Source: Caproicibacterium lactatifermentans (GTDB lineage Bacteria; Bacillota; Clostridia; Oscillospirales; Acutalibacteraceae). Taken from it: 64,000 nt of DNA. Below the pieces are notes generated by a model. The model saw only the letters and a program-made list of their open reading frames with translations, was not told where the DNA came from and did no database searches. The translations under genes were made by a program, and so were the position numbers. The stretch lies in the NCBI RefSeq assembly GCF_013315815.1, contig NZ_CP046051.1, positions 1,116,001-1,180,000 of the forward strand, written 5' to 3'. How positions within the stretch are numbered: position 1 is the stretch's first letter; each line of letters opens with the position of its first letter. Positions 16,289 through 26,876 of the stretch are shown one piece after another.

Positions 16289-19200
16289 TTATGTATCAGA
16301 CAAAATAATCGTCTTCCCCAAAGAAAAGGTATACAAAAGACATTCTTTTACAGGCATTCCTGTACATTGTGTCAGTGCCTCTTTATAGAGCATCAGCTGT
16401 ACCTGGTAGCGGTCACGCAGTTTGTCCGGATTTTTTTCTCTGTCGGTTTTATAATCCAACAGTACCAGCCCGTCTGCTTCTTCAAATGCACAATCTATTG
16501 CGCCCTGTACAACAACAGGCTCCTGTCCCATGTCTGGCGGCAAAGAAATATCCAGCCGTGATGCTGGTATCTCAATTGTAAAACGATATTCCCGCAAAAC
16601 TTTTTTGCTGTTTAAAATTCGTTTTGCCAGCGGTGACGCAAAAAAATGCTTGATTTTATTGATATCCACTGCATCTGCCTGTTCTTTTGTCAGGTACGCT
16701 TCCTTATACAGCCGTTCCAGCTCTGCTTCCGGATTAGAAGCAGCTGTTTTATAATCTACATATTGCATATAGGCGTGCAGTGCCGTGCCGCGCTCAGCCG
16801 GCGTTAAGCCGCCCTTCCCCAAAAAAGCCGGCCTGCTCATAGCTGCGTATTTCCGTTCAAACGGCGCCGCGGCGATTTCGCTGGCCGCGGTTTTTGCACG
16901 TACCTGTCCCAGCCGTAAATACGGATAGATGTATTCCGTTTCCTTCTTCAATTTTTCGTATAGTTCTGGGTTCGGAGAAACATTCTGCTCTGTTTTTTCC
17001 GTTCCATCAGTCTGCTGCAAAGGACCGGAAAATGAAACAATCTTGAAATGGCATTTTTGGCTGCACGGAACAATCGGCAAATCCACTGCATCTGCCGCTT
17101 TTCGCAAAGCCCCGGCATTCGGATGACGCAAAGCACATAGTAAAATCCAATCTGCAGTGCTCCCCGCTTTCTGTACAAGAAAGGCAGGAAGTTTTTCTTC
17201 CTTTCCTAATTTGGAAGCACATGAAGTAAGCTTTTTCTCGACATTTGACCCAGAGCAAAGAATCAAAAGTCTTTCTTTTGCACGCGTAACAGCAACATAC
17301 AAAACTCGCAGTTCTTCGCTCATGCCATCGCATCTCTGTTCCAGTGAAACAGCTTCATGCGGCAAAGTTGTATAACGGCATCCGCTTTCTTCATCCTGCA
17401 ACTGCAAACCAAAACCAAGCTTTGCATTCAGACACACTTTGTTAGTTTCCTGATGGAATCGTCGGCTGCATCCTGCCAGAATAACAACAGGAAATTCCAG
17501 CCCTTTGCTGTGATGAATGCTCATAATATGTACAACATCTGCACTTTCCGCAACGGGGCTGGCTGCACTTAAATCACTACCCTCCCGCTGCATGCGGTCA
17601 ATGAGATGTATAAATCCGGAAAGACCGCCTGCACTGCTTTGTTCATACTTCCTGGCATATTCTATCAAAAGGTGTAAATTAGCAAGACGTGTTTCGCCAT
17701 GGTCCATTGCTAACACTAAATCCTGATAGCCGCTTTTTTGTAAGAAAAACAGCAGGAAGCGGTCCGCCGGCAATGTGGCTGCCTGTGCCCTGTAAACCTG
17801 CAAATCTTCCAAAAAATTCTGGCAGCGTGTATTTCCTGCTGCGGCTTTTTTACGAACAGCAAGATAAACAGGTCCTTTCTTCTTTTCCATCCGTATACTT
17901 GCAAGTTCATCTGGCGTAAAGCCATATACCGGACTCGCAAGGACCGCTAGCAACGGAATATCCAAAAGTGGATTGTCCGCTGTGCGCAGAAAAGAAAGCG
18001 CCGTACGTATTTCTGATGTTTCAAAAAATCCATTTTCTGAACTGGCCCATGTCGGTACCCCAAAAGAGCTGAGTATACGCGCATATTGTGGTGCATACTT
18101 TTTGGCACTGCGCAAAAGGATACAAACGTCCCGAAGCTGTCCTTTACGCCGTCTGCCATTCTCCTGAACCGTTCCATTTTCAAGAAAATTCGTTATATAC
18201 TCCGCTATGCGGCGGCTTTCCGCTTCTATCTGGTCTAAGTCCCCATCGTCTGTACTGCACTCTAATACGTCCAGCTCAGCATCTGGGACAGGGCTTTCTG
18301 GATAAGAACCACCATACAGCAATTCATCAGGGCCTGCATATTCCAGCCCTCCGGCATTTTTGCTCATCAGCTGACGGAAAAGGAAATTGACAAACGCAAT
18401 GATACCTACACGGCTGCGAAAATTTTTCCCCAGTGTTATGCAGGAAGGAAATGTGGGAGCTTCCCTACAATAAATTTCAGCATGACTGCGCCTTTCCAAA
18501 AACAACCCAGCTTCTGCCTGACGAAACCCATATATGCTCTGTTTCACGTCGCCAACCATAAATAAATTTTTCTCTTCCTGAGAAATAGCCCGAAAAAGCA
18601 AGTCCTGAAGTTCATTCGTATCCTGATATTCGTCAACCAATACTTCGTCATACCGCTGTGACAGGCTATCTGCTTCCGGCGTACGTTTCCAGCCATCTGG
18701 TGTTTCCTGTACTAATAGCTGCAGTGCCAAATGTTCCAAGTCACTGAAATCTAATATTTTTTTCTCCTTCTTAACCGTATTCAGTTGGTCACTAAAGGTT
18801 TCGGTAACAGAAACCAGCTTGCTGACAACGGGCAGCAAACGCTCAAAATCTTCGCGGCACTCTTCCTTTTTACAGCAAAAGAGATGTTTTAATTGTTCTA
18901 CTGTTTTTTTAACTTCTTTACGGTTGGCATCTGCTTTTAATTTATATGAACTTTCTTGATAACCCCGTACAGAAGGCATCCGTTCCCAGCTCACTGAATG
19001 GATCTGCTGATAAACAGCATCCCAGTCCCCTTTTTGCACTGTCTGCCGCAAACACTGCAAAATGCTCCAGTCTTCTTCATAAACTGGCCGCTGTGCTTCC
19101 CGCAGCTTATCTGTTTCCCCAAGTTTATCTAAAAGGGCAGCCGATTGTTCTGTCATCTGCATACTATACGAAAGCGCTGCTTCTGCATATTTCCGAACAG

Positions 19201-19837
19201 AGCTACCCCACTCTGTTCTATCTGGATTTGTTTCTCTGTACATATCTGCTTTTTCCTGCAGCCAGCGGCGCGAAAACGGATGACTGCGGGCAAACTGATA
19301 TAATGTCTGGATAACTTCTGTTAGCTGCCTGTCATTCTTGCTGGAGGAAATGCTGTCTGCCATCTGCAGGAAATTCGCATCGTCTGCCGCATAATACCGG
19401 TCCAATACCTGCGTCATAGTTTGTGCCTGCAAAACTTCCATTTCACTCTGGTCCGCTACACGGAAATCTACAGGTACACCAAGCTGACTGAAATTTTCCT
19501 GTATCAATTCTTTGCAGAAGCTATCAATAGTACCGATTTGGGCATGAGAGAGCAAAATTTTCTGTCGCTGCAGGAAAGTACTGTTTGGATGTTTCTGCAG
19601 TTCCAAGGACAGACGCCGGTCAATACGGTCCTTCATTTCTGCTGCGGCCGCTTTTGTAAACGTAACAACCAACAGCCGGTCCGCAGCAATTCCCTGACTG
19701 GAATCTAATATTAAGCTAACTACACGTTCTACCAATACAGCCGTTTTCCCCGAACCCGCCGCAGCAGACACCAACAGAGGGCCACCACGGGCAGAAATTG
19801 CATCCTGCTGTTCAAGAGTCCACTTTTTATCGCTCAT
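16289..19837 (-). CDS. addA: helicase-nuclease AddAB, subunit AddA
   Basis: Recombination-repair enzyme that processes double-strand breaks, the Firmicute counterpart of RecBCD. The 1182-residue protein has Walker A SAAAGSGKTAVL near residue 25, DEAD-box-like VDEYQDTN, a UvrD/SF1 helicase core with late motif VYVAVTRAKERL-like LYVAVTRAK, and a C-terminal RecB-type nuclease (GAIDCAFEE...LVLLDYKTDR). It overlaps addB by 4 bp (ATGA), so it is coupled to it. It ends upstream of the rplS promoter. Confidence 0.97.
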   Translation of the reverse strand: MSDKKWTLEQQDAISARGGPLLVSAAAGSGKTAVLVERVVSLILDSSQGIAADRLLVVTFTKAAAAEMKDRIDRRLSLELQKHPNSTFLQRQKILLSHAQIGTIDSFCKELIQENFSQLGVPVDFRVADQSEMEVLQAQTMTQVLDRYYAADDANFLQMADSISSSKNDRQLTEVIQTLYQFARSHPFSRRWLQEKADMYRETNPDRTEWGSSVRKYAEAALSYSMQMTEQSAALLDKLGETDKLREAQRPVYEEDWSILQCLRQTVQKGDWDAVYQQIHSVSWERMPSVRGYQESSYKLKADANRKEVKKTVEQLKHLFCCKKEECREDFERLLPVVSKLVSVTETFSDQLNTVKKEKKILDFSDLEHLALQLLVQETPDGWKRTPEADSLSQRYDEVLVDEYQDTNELQDLLFRAISQEEKNLFMVGDVKQSIYGFRQAEAGLFLERRSHAEIYCREAPTFPSCITLGKNFRSRVGIIAFVNFLFRQLMSKNAGGLEYAGPDELLYGGSYPESPVPDAELDVLECSTDDGDLDQIEAESRRIAEYITNFLENGTVQENGRRRKGQLRDVCILLRSAKKYAPQYARILSSFGVPTWASSENGFFETSEIRTALSFLRTADNPLLDIPLLAVLASPVYGFTPDELASIRMEKKKGPVYLAVRKKAAAGNTRCQNFLEDLQVYRAQAATLPADRFLLFFLQKSGYQDLVLAMDHGETRLANLHLLIEYARKYEQSSAGGLSGFIHLIDRMQREGSDLSAASPVAESADVVHIMSIHHSKGLEFPVVILAGCSRRFHQETNKVCLNAKLGFGLQLQDEESGCRYTTLPHEAVSLEQRCDGMSEELRVLYVAVTRAKERLLILCSGSNVEKKLTSCASKLGKEEKLPAFLVQKAGSTADWILLCALRHPNAGALRKAADAVDLPIVPCSQKCHFKIVSFSGPLQQTDGTEKTEQNVSPNPELYEKLKKETEYIYPYLRLGQVRAKTAASEIAAAPFERKYAAMSRPAFLGKGGLTPAERGTALHAYMQYVDYKTAASNPEAELERLYKEAYLTKEQADAVDINKIKHFFASPLAKRILNSKKVLREYRFTIEIPASRLDISLPPDMGQEPVVVQGAIDCAFEEADGLVLLDYKTDREKNPDKLRDRYQVQLMLYKEALTQCTGMPVKECLLYTFSLGKTIILSDT

Positions 19838-22800
19838 CTATCTTTTTCCCCCTCTTCTTTATGAATCTGCTGCAAAATCTCATTTTGTTTCTGCACAGTT
19901 TCTTCCCGGACCGGGCCATTTTCTTCATGCCCGCATACAGAAGTATAGGGACACCATTGGCAGGCATCTTCTAAAGGCATGGCCTGTACATTTCCGCTGT
20001 GCAGCTGTCTGCCCATTTCCTGAAGTTGTTTTTCGGTATACCGCAGAATGCTGTTTAGCTCTTTTTCAGTAACCATTGCATCTGTTTTGCGGTAGTCCCC
20101 ATTTTTATTTTGCTTAACGGGTATGTACTTGCCGCCAGCGCCTTGTTCCATCGCCTTAATAACTTTTGTATCACTGCATATTAGGCCATTCATACACAGT
20201 TGCTTTTGCTGCTTGTCCCGTTTGTGCTCCTCGGTACGTTCCACCAGCACCGCAGATACAGAAGCGGGCATGTACAGGACACCAGCGGGAATCGGATTTT
20301 TATATTTCTCTTTCCCATTTTTACACAGTGCAGCAAGGTATAAAAGCATTTGCATATCGATTCCGTACAGAACATCGGACAGCGCAAACCGTTTCTGCCC
20401 CGTTTTGTAGTCAATGACGCGAATCCAAGTATGGCCTTCCTCTTCCCACGTGTCCACACGGTCCACTTTACCAATGAGCTCTACACTTCCGCCATCCGGG
20501 AGTGCCAAATGGATTCCCGGCACCCCCTGCGGACCAATGGGAAGCTCAAAATCCGATGGTACAAACTCGCTTTGGCAAAGTTCCTCCGCCACATGTCTGG
20601 CAATAACAAAAGCTGCCTGCGCCGCACGGAATAGAAGATGCTGAAACCTTGGAATATTTTCTGCATGTATACCCATTTTTTCATTTACATAGTCGTAAAT
20701 AAAAGAAAGAATCAACTGATTTAACTTTTCCTCCTGCATATCTTTCAATTCTTGCGCACAAAAGCTGGAAAATAGCCGCTCCAATAAATCATGCATTAAG
20801 CTGCCGTATTCCATTGGGTCTAGTTCCGCCGTACGACGTTCTTTGGCCTGCAGGCCATACTGGCAAAAGTACTGGAACGGACATTTCGCATAGGTTTCTG
20901 CCTGAGAAGCCGAAATACGCATATCCGCGTGAAAAAGTTCTTTGGCACGGGATTGTTCTGCAAAGCACAGCGGCGTATGTTCTGCTGCGCGCCTAACCGC
21001 CGCCAGCTGAGGAGCATCCTGCTCCTGTGAAAACAATGCCTGCAAAGTAGCTTCCTGTTCATCTGCTTTTTGTCCCCAGCTGCGGGCCAACTGAGAAAAT
21101 GCCGCTTTTCGGCTGCTGGAGAAAAAAGCTGTTGGAAGCGTGAATGCTGTTTGCACAGAAACATTTTTCAAAATGCGCTGCGTTTCTGTAACAATCGAAG
21201 AAGGCAATTTTGTATTTCCTCCGGTGTCTACTGTAGGCCAGGAAAGGTACAAATGACAGGAAGGAGCGCTGACTGCTGCATACGCTAAAAAGCGTTCCTG
21301 TACGTCTACACCAGCCATTGTATCGTTCAGCGGCAGACCTCCATCAATCAGTGACAGACGCTCTGCAAAACTAAACACTCCTGCTGTACCAGGTGCTTTT
21401 GGAAAATCTTCTTTCGCTGCATCTAAAAGGAATACAACCTTAGGTGACTCTATACGTATTCGGTCTGCTGCGCCCACCGTGACCTGGTCCAGTCCCTGTG
21501 GAATGCTGCTTATTTGGCTGTCAGAAATCACCATCCGCAGCAGTTCTTCAAAGCGGCTGCGGGCAATAGGCTGCTCCCCTAAAACCAGTGCACACTGGTC
21601 CAGTACCTGCATCAGCACATCCCAAAGACGAAGTGTATCATCAGCCAAAGACGGTGAACCGGCCTGTTCCAAAGCAGCTGCCAGCTCTTTCAAATGTTTG
21701 GGAACTTCAGCATCCTGCAGCAGCTGATATACTGCCTTTGCTATAGAAACTCCATCTGTATGTAAAGTGACCTTTGCAAACGCTTCCAGCGGATTTATGA
21801 TTTGTCGCCGTGCTTTTTCAAGGCCCTCCAGCCGTTTCTGTTCATCTGGTGTAAAACTTCCGGTAAAGCCGTCCGGGTTCAGTGTAAACGGCTGATGCCA
21901 GGTTTTCCCGCTAATCTGCCATGTAAAGCAGTAATTTTCCAATACAGCTGTAACATCCGGTGTAATTCCTGTAAGATTCGTTTTTAGATAAGTGAAAATC
22001 GTTTCACTGTCATAGCCTGTCCGCACAGCTGCGAATGCAGCCAGAACAAAACGCATGAGTGGTTCATGTGTAATGTCACGAGCCTCATCCATAAAATAGG
22101 GAATTTCATAAGTATCCAATGCGGTATCCAAAATATCCCGGTAACTGTCCATATCCCGCGCAACAACCGCAATGTCCCTTGCCCGACACTGTCCCTTCAT
22201 CAGAAGATGCCGAATTGCCGAAGCGACAAAAGAGGCTTCTTCATACGGGTTCGCCGCCTCATATAAAGTAACATGTTTTGCTGTTACCGCCGACTGGATA
22301 TTCTCTGTACGGTAGAAATATGCTTCCAATTCCCGCAAATCATCAAAATAATACCGGATACCTGCCGGCAGCTTTTCCGGAGAAGCTACCGGTACATTTT
22401 CTTCATTTGCCAATCTAATGAAGCTATAAGCCGTTTGACGTACAATCGAAAACAGTCCCATACCATGTTCCGAATCCTCCAATGTATCGGTACAGAGGGA
22501 TACCGTTACCTCCTGTGCCTGACGCATCACGAAACGCAGAACGCCATACTGCTGCTTTGTAAAACTTTGAAACTCATCAATAAAAACATCTGCTCCTTGA
22601 AAGAACGAATGTTTTCCAAGGCATGCGGCCGCACGTGTTAAATCGTCCTGTGGGTCTACCCAACTTTGTGCAACTAGTGCCTCATAGCAATCTAGAATTT
22701 GTGAGAGTTCTTCCAGTTTCTGCCGAAGAACAGACTTGTCCGATTGTATCGCTGCATTATGCAGGTCCCGTGGGGAAATCCCGCAGGACTTAAATTCAGC

Positions 22801-23172
22801 GTTGGCATCCAACAGCATTTGAATCAGTTCGGTTCCCTGTGCACTGCGCCGATAAAATTGAAGTGTATCTTTTATTTGTTCTAATGCCTGACTCATTAGA
22901 ATGACACGGCCGCCGTCCGTCAGCCGCCGCCCGGCGCCGCCGCCGTAACTTCTTGCAAGCGCATCACACAGGCGGGAAAAGCTGAGTACCTGTACACGCT
23001 GTGCATCTTTTGGCCCAAGCAGTTTCAGCAATGCACGTTCATTGTCAAATGAAGCCTGCTCCGGGACGAGCAGGAATAGCTGTGTCTGTCCTCCTTTTGC
23101 CATGCTATGCAGGCGTTCCCGAATGGAAAATGTCTTTCCGCTTCCGGCTCTGCCCAGCAATAAGTGCAGCAT
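19834..23172 (-). CDS. addB: helicase-nuclease AddAB, subunit AddB
   Basis: Partner of AddA. The 1112-residue protein starts with Walker A LLGRAGSGKTF and has a degenerate helicase core, which in this family recognises Chi. The C-terminal nuclease has VIDYKTGQKRF. Iron-sulfur cysteines are present: one in KCPFQYFC and three in the C-terminal CQWCPYTSVC. A clear AAAGGAGG precedes the ATG. A spoIIR terminator lies immediately upstream. Confidence 0.97.
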   Translation of the reverse strand: MLHLLLGRAGSGKTFSIRERLHSMAKGGQTQLFLLVPEQASFDNERALLKLLGPKDAQRVQVLSFSRLCDALARSYGGGAGRRLTDGGRVILMSQALEQIKDTLQFYRRSAQGTELIQMLLDANAEFKSCGISPRDLHNAAIQSDKSVLRQKLEELSQILDCYEALVAQSWVDPQDDLTRAAACLGKHSFFQGADVFIDEFQSFTKQQYGVLRFVMRQAQEVTVSLCTDTLEDSEHGMGLFSIVRQTAYSFIRLANEENVPVASPEKLPAGIRYYFDDLRELEAYFYRTENIQSAVTAKHVTLYEAANPYEEASFVASAIRHLLMKGQCRARDIAVVARDMDSYRDILDTALDTYEIPYFMDEARDITHEPLMRFVLAAFAAVRTGYDSETIFTYLKTNLTGITPDVTAVLENYCFTWQISGKTWHQPFTLNPDGFTGSFTPDEQKRLEGLEKARRQIINPLEAFAKVTLHTDGVSIAKAVYQLLQDAEVPKHLKELAAALEQAGSPSLADDTLRLWDVLMQVLDQCALVLGEQPIARSRFEELLRMVISDSQISSIPQGLDQVTVGAADRIRIESPKVVFLLDAAKEDFPKAPGTAGVFSFAERLSLIDGGLPLNDTMAGVDVQERFLAYAAVSAPSCHLYLSWPTVDTGGNTKLPSSIVTETQRILKNVSVQTAFTLPTAFFSSSRKAAFSQLARSWGQKADEQEATLQALFSQEQDAPQLAAVRRAAEHTPLCFAEQSRAKELFHADMRISASQAETYAKCPFQYFCQYGLQAKERRTAELDPMEYGSLMHDLLERLFSSFCAQELKDMQEEKLNQLILSFIYDYVNEKMGIHAENIPRFQHLLFRAAQAAFVIARHVAEELCQSEFVPSDFELPIGPQGVPGIHLALPDGGSVELIGKVDRVDTWEEEGHTWIRVIDYKTGQKRFALSDVLYGIDMQMLLYLAALCKNGKEKYKNPIPAGVLYMPASVSAVLVERTEEHKRDKQQKQLCMNGLICSDTKVIKAMEQGAGGKYIPVKQNKNGDYRKTDAMVTEKELNSILRYTEKQLQEMGRQLHSGNVQAMPLEDACQWCPYTSVCGHEENGPVREETVQKQNEILQQIHKEEGEKDR

Positions 23173-23189
23173 ATTTTATTAGCCTCCTT

Positions 23190-23232
23190 TAAAATAAAAG
23201 CAGCAGAAGCCGCTAATACAGGTTTTCTGCTG
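23190..23232 (-). terminator. terminator between spoIIR and addB
   Basis: An 8-bp stem CAGCAGAA/TTCTGCTG (23201-23208 with 23225-23232) with a 16-nt loop, followed on the minus strand by CTTTTATTTT. The T tract is imperfect. Confidence 0.6.
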
Positions 23233-23248
23233 TTTCAAAAATGACTCT

Positions 23249-23854
23249 TTATTTTCCGCTTTTTAGATGGTTTTCTAGTTGCTCATAAAGCTCAACTGTT
23301 TTAAATTTAATTTGATAGGGACAGCCAGTCAAATCTTCCTGCGGCTGTGTCAGCACGTCCTGCAGTGTCTGTTTTGGCTCGGCGCAGGGCAGACACAGGG
23401 CAGGAAACAATACGCACCACCAATTATGTCCGGCACCGCTGCCAATTGTCACACGCAAGGCACGATAAGTTCCCGCAGGAAACGTAACCGCCTGATACTG
23501 ACGTGTTGGAAACCATGTGTCTTCCAAACTCACGCGGACCGGTGCAGAAGAACCATTTTTCCGAAGCTCTTCTGTGGCTTGCTTTTGTATTTCCGCCAAA
23601 TGCTGCTCCGCCGCCTGTTCTGCCTGGCTGCGGGTGCGTACCCCGGAAAACCACACATCGCTGCTGCGCAGAATACAGTCGCGCACTTTATATTTCAACG
23701 CCTGATCTGAAGCAGAATCGCTGTTTGCCAAAACATGCAGGCGCAGAACGCGTCCGGGAATCCCCTCACTTGCCGCAACTGCCGATGTGCAGGAAAAAGC
23801 AAATGACAGTATCAGCCCCAATACAACAGCGCGTTCCCAAAGTTTCCACTTCAT
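23249..23854 (-). CDS. spoIIR: stage II sporulation protein R
   Basis: Forespore-made secreted protein that triggers SpoIIGA to process pro-sigma-E in the mother cell. The 201-residue protein has a signal peptide (MKWKLWERAVV then a hydrophobic run to about residue 27). The family core LRLHVLANSDSASDQALKYKVRD follows, and the C-terminal half contains HNWWCVLFPALCL. The ATG at 23854 follows GGGGG. A sigma-F-like promoter lies about 30 nt upstream, matching the known forespore expression of this gene. Confidence 0.95.
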   Translation of the reverse strand: MKWKLWERAVVLGLILSFAFSCTSAVAASEGIPGRVLRLHVLANSDSASDQALKYKVRDCILRSSDVWFSGVRTRSQAEQAAEQHLAEIQKQATEELRKNGSSAPVRVSLEDTWFPTRQYQAVTFPAGTYRALRVTIGSGAGHNWWCVLFPALCLPCAEPKQTLQDVLTQPQEDLTGCPYQIKFKTVELYEQLENHLKSGK

Positions 23855-23882
23855 GCGGAAATACCCCCTTTTCTTTATCAGG

Positions 23883-23911
23883 AGTATGCACATAGAATGG
23901 AAATATTATGC
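23883..23911 (-). promoter_or_regulatory. sigma-F-type promoter of spoIIR
   Basis: -35 GCATA (23907-23911), 15-nt spacer, -10 GTGCATACT (23883-23891). The sigma-F/G consensus is GYATA, about 15 nt, GGnnAnAnT; only the second G of the -10 differs. The position 30 nt before the spoIIR start supports it. Confidence 0.65.
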
Positions 23912-23915
23912 AATT

Positions 23916-24140
23916 CTATCTAGAAAAGACATCATTTTGCAGACGAGCATTTTGTTTGCGGCGGCGATCTGTTTCCTGCTGGTCAATCTGCAGTATACCC
24001 TCTGTATCATCTATTTGCAGCACGGTACCCTCTTTGGCACCTTCCGGCAGTTCAGCTGATTCAATGCCAAAGAGTCCTCCATCTTTATCCTCACAGACTG
24101 CATACTTGCCTTCAAAACGGTCAATAGAAACAGTTTTCAT
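23916..24140 (-). CDS. DUF3006 domain protein
   Basis: A 74-residue protein starting KTVSIDRFEGKYAVCEDKDG, the recognisable core of DUF3006, a small beta-rich family common in Clostridia and of unknown function. The C-terminal half is charged (QQETDRRRKQNARLQ). The ATG at 24140 follows GGAGGTAACT; an upstream in-frame codon adds four residues. It starts 15 nt after the translocase gene and lies before spoIIR. There is no signal peptide or membrane segment. Confidence 0.85.
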   Translation of the reverse strand: MKTVSIDRFEGKYAVCEDKDGGLFGIESAELPEGAKEGTVLQIDDTEGILQIDQQETDRRRKQNARLQNDVFSR

Positions 24141-24155
24141 AGTTACCTCCATTTT

Positions 24156-26804
24156 TTATCCATTTTCAGTGGTTTCTTCCGGTGGCTTTGTCGCACTGCG
24201 TTCCAGCCACTGCTGATAAGTGATAAGCACCTTCCGCGGTTTGCTTCCCTCACGTGGACCGATAATCCCCATTTCTTCCATTTGATCAACAATTCGTCCC
24301 GCACGCGCATACCCTAAACGCAGACGGCGCTGAAGCAGAGAAGTAGAGGCTTGCCCAGCTTCCACCACACATTTCACTGCATCTTCCAGCATGGGGTCCA
24401 CATCTGGTGCAGAAGAAGAGGATGATGATGTTTCTTTTTTATCAGCCACTGCATTCTTTTCAATCTCTTCTGCTATCTGCGGGTCATATCCAGGATTCTG
24501 CGATTGCTTAATAAATTCTACAATACTTTCAATTTCACTATCACTAACAAAGGCACCCTGAATACGGACCGGCTTTTGTGCACCAACCGGAGAAAAAAGC
24601 ATGTCGCCATTACCGAGCAGTTTTTCGGCTCCGCCTGTGTCCAGTATTGTCCGGCTGTCCACCTGTGACGAAACCGCCAACGCAATGCGGCTTGGAATAT
24701 TGGCCTTGATTAAGCCAGTTACAACATCCACACTAGGCCGCTGGGTAGCAATAACCAGATGCATTCCGGCAGCACGCGCCATCTGTGCTAGGCGGCAGAT
24801 ACTATCTTCCACCTCATTCGGAGCCGCCATCATTAAATCTGCCAGCTCTTCGATAAAGACGACAATCTGCGGCATATATTCAACGGGTGTACCGTCCTCT
24901 GCCACATAATCGTGCTGGGCGGCCAGTCTATTATAAGATTTCAGATCGCGTACATTGTATTTTGCAAAAAGCTTGTAGCGTTTCAGCATTTCCGTTACAG
25001 CCCAGCCAAGGGCACCGGCAGCTTTGCGCGGGTCCGTTACAACCGGAACCAAAAGCTGCGGAATGCCATTATAAATGGACAGCTCAACCACTTTCGGGTC
25101 AATCATCAAAAAACGAACATCTTTTGGTGTAGATTTATAAAGCAGGCTGATGATAAAGGAATTCAAACAAACCGATTTGCCAGAACCGGTGGTACCAGCA
25201 ATCAGCAAATGCGGCATTTTAGAAAGGTCCGCTACCTGTGGGTCTCCGGCAATATCGCGTCCTAAACAAACAGTCAGCTTGCCCTTTGCCATCAAGAATG
25301 CGTTGGATTCCACTAGGTCACGCATACGTACGATGCTTTTTTTCTTATTTGGGACTTCTATGCCAACTGCTGCTTTTCCTGGAATAGGCGCCTCAATACG
25401 TACGCCGGACGCTGCCAAATTCATGGCAATATCATCGGCCAAACCGGTAATCTTACTGATTTTGACACCTGCAGCCGGCTGCAATTCATAGCGGGTAACA
25501 GAAGGCCCACGGCTAATATTAACAATCTTTGTAGACACGCCAAAGCTGTTGAGTACCTGCACCAACTGCTGTCCATTCGTGCTCAGCTCCTGCTGTATTG
25601 AAGAATTGTCGGGCATTGGGGATGATTCCAGCATAGAAACCGGCGGTCGCTGATAGCCGTCCTGTCCCTGCTGCTCCTGCACAGGCTCTGATTTTGCTGC
25701 TGGCTGTTCCCCGTTTTCTGGACGAGTCTCCGGCGGATGATTCTGTTCTTGCTGAACTGTTTCCACCTGTTTTTTGACATGTTCCATAAACTTTTCTGCT
25801 GCCTGTGCTGACCCACTGTCTGGCTGTTCTTGATGCTGTTCCTGTTCTGGCTCATTCTTATGGACACGGTCGTCACGAATTGGCTTTTCCACAATAGCGG
25901 AAGGCGGTACCTGCCGGGAAAAAGTTTTCTTTTCTTTGCTTTCGCTAGACCCAAAGATATCCTGCAAACGAGGCCGTGCTATTCTGCTCTTTTTTGGCTG
26001 CGGCGTCTGTACTGGGTGCATTGGCATTCCTTCATTATCCAATGGAATGTCAATATCTCGATTCCGATTTTTAATTTGTACGGATTCTACATAATTTTCA
26101 TGTACGGCTCCTACTGCCTGACTAACTGCTTTTGCCGGCTTTTGAATTCCATGCCACAATCTTGCAAGTGTCGTCCCTGTCAGCAGCATCAGCGTAACAA
26201 AGAGCAACAGTATCAGTAAAATGCATGCGCCAGTTTTGCCAAGCCCTGCAATCATAGGAATGCCAATCAATCCCCCGACCAGACCAGCTCCGCCATGGTC
26301 TTTGCAGGAAAGGAAAAGGCTAAGCAGCTTTTCTCCAAATCCATGTGAAATGGAAACATTAGATGGCTGTAAAAAAGCAGTTACAACCGCGCTAAACAAA
26401 ACAATGGAAACTGCTGACAGCCCAACTTTTGTGCTCATAAAACTGCCCTGTCGCTCAAAAGCCGTAGTAAAGGCCACATAAAGCAGCAGTATCGGCCACA
26501 GGAAGGCGCAATCGCCAAACAATCCCCGCACCAGGTGGTGCAGCATCAACCAAATATGTACCCCTGGAACAAGCGCAATGCAGGCAAGTAAAATTGCCAG
26601 TGCAAACAGCAGGACCGCCGATATTTGGCACTGACGTTGTTCTGTTTCCAGTGTACGGCGATTAACTGGCGGCGCCGGACTGCGTGTGCGCTGACGCGGC
26701 GGTGTACGGCTTGCCGTTCGCTGCTGCTTTGCCTTTGTTGGCGTTCTTCCAGAAGGTTTTCGCCTTCCGGAAGAACGTGAACGATTTGATTTCTTTTGTG
26801 CCAA
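24156..26804 (-). CDS. spoIIIE: FtsK/SpoIIIE-family DNA translocase
   Basis: Septal DNA pump that clears chromosomes from the division or sporulation septum. After a basic N-terminus there are four membrane segments (about 60-235), a Pro/Gln-rich linker, and the motor with Walker [11 protein letters not shown] and Walker [13 protein letters not shown]-terminal gamma winged-helix domain (about 800-860) should read polar DNA motifs. The start is uncertain. The TTG at 26804 has AAGGGG 8 nt upstream, and the longer reading to a TTG at 26843 lacks a site. Whether it serves vegetative division, sporulation or both cannot be told here. Confidence 0.94.
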   Translation of the reverse strand: MAQKKSNRSRSSGRRKPSGRTPTKAKQQRTASRTPPRQRTRSPAPPVNRRTLETEQRQCQISAVLLFALAILLACIALVPGVHIWLMLHHLVRGLFGDCAFLWPILLLYVAFTTAFERQGSFMSTKVGLSAVSIVLFSAVVTAFLQPSNVSISHGFGEKLLSLFLSCKDHGGAGLVGGLIGIPMIAGLGKTGACILLILLLFVTLMLLTGTTLARLWHGIQKPAKAVSQAVGAVHENYVESVQIKNRNRDIDIPLDNEGMPMHPVQTPQPKKSRIARPRLQDIFGSSESKEKKTFSRQVPPSAIVEKPIRDDRVHKNEPEQEQHQEQPDSGSAQAAEKFMEHVKKQVETVQQEQNHPPETRPENGEQPAAKSEPVQEQQGQDGYQRPPVSMLESSPMPDNSSIQQELSTNGQQLVQVLNSFGVSTKIVNISRGPSVTRYELQPAAGVKISKITGLADDIAMNLAASGVRIEAPIPGKAAVGIEVPNKKKSIVRMRDLVESNAFLMAKGKLTVCLGRDIAGDPQVADLSKMPHLLIAGTTGSGKSVCLNSFIISLLYKSTPKDVRFLMIDPKVVELSIYNGIPQLLVPVVTDPRKAAGALGWAVTEMLKRYKLFAKYNVRDLKSYNRLAAQHDYVAEDGTPVEYMPQIVVFIEELADLMMAAPNEVEDSICRLAQMARAAGMHLVIATQRPSVDVVTGLIKANIPSRIALAVSSQVDSRTILDTGGAEKLLGNGDMLFSPVGAQKPVRIQGAFVSDSEIESIVEFIKQSQNPGYDPQIAEEIEKNAVADKKETSSSSSSAPDVDPMLEDAVKCVVEAGQASTSLLQRRLRLGYARAGRIVDQMEEMGIIGPREGSKPRKVLITYQQWLERSATKPPEETTENG

Positions 26805-26876
26805 TTTAACATTCCCCTTATGTTTTAAAAGAGCAATTTCCAACCAGTACGAATGTACGGCGCAGTGCGCCGAATA

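Noticed and set aside
26858-26872. Small palindrome CGGCGCA/TGCGCCG between tepA and the spoIIIE homologue
   Set aside because: A loop of one base and no T tract make it a poor terminator, and I see no second copy that would suggest a repeat family.
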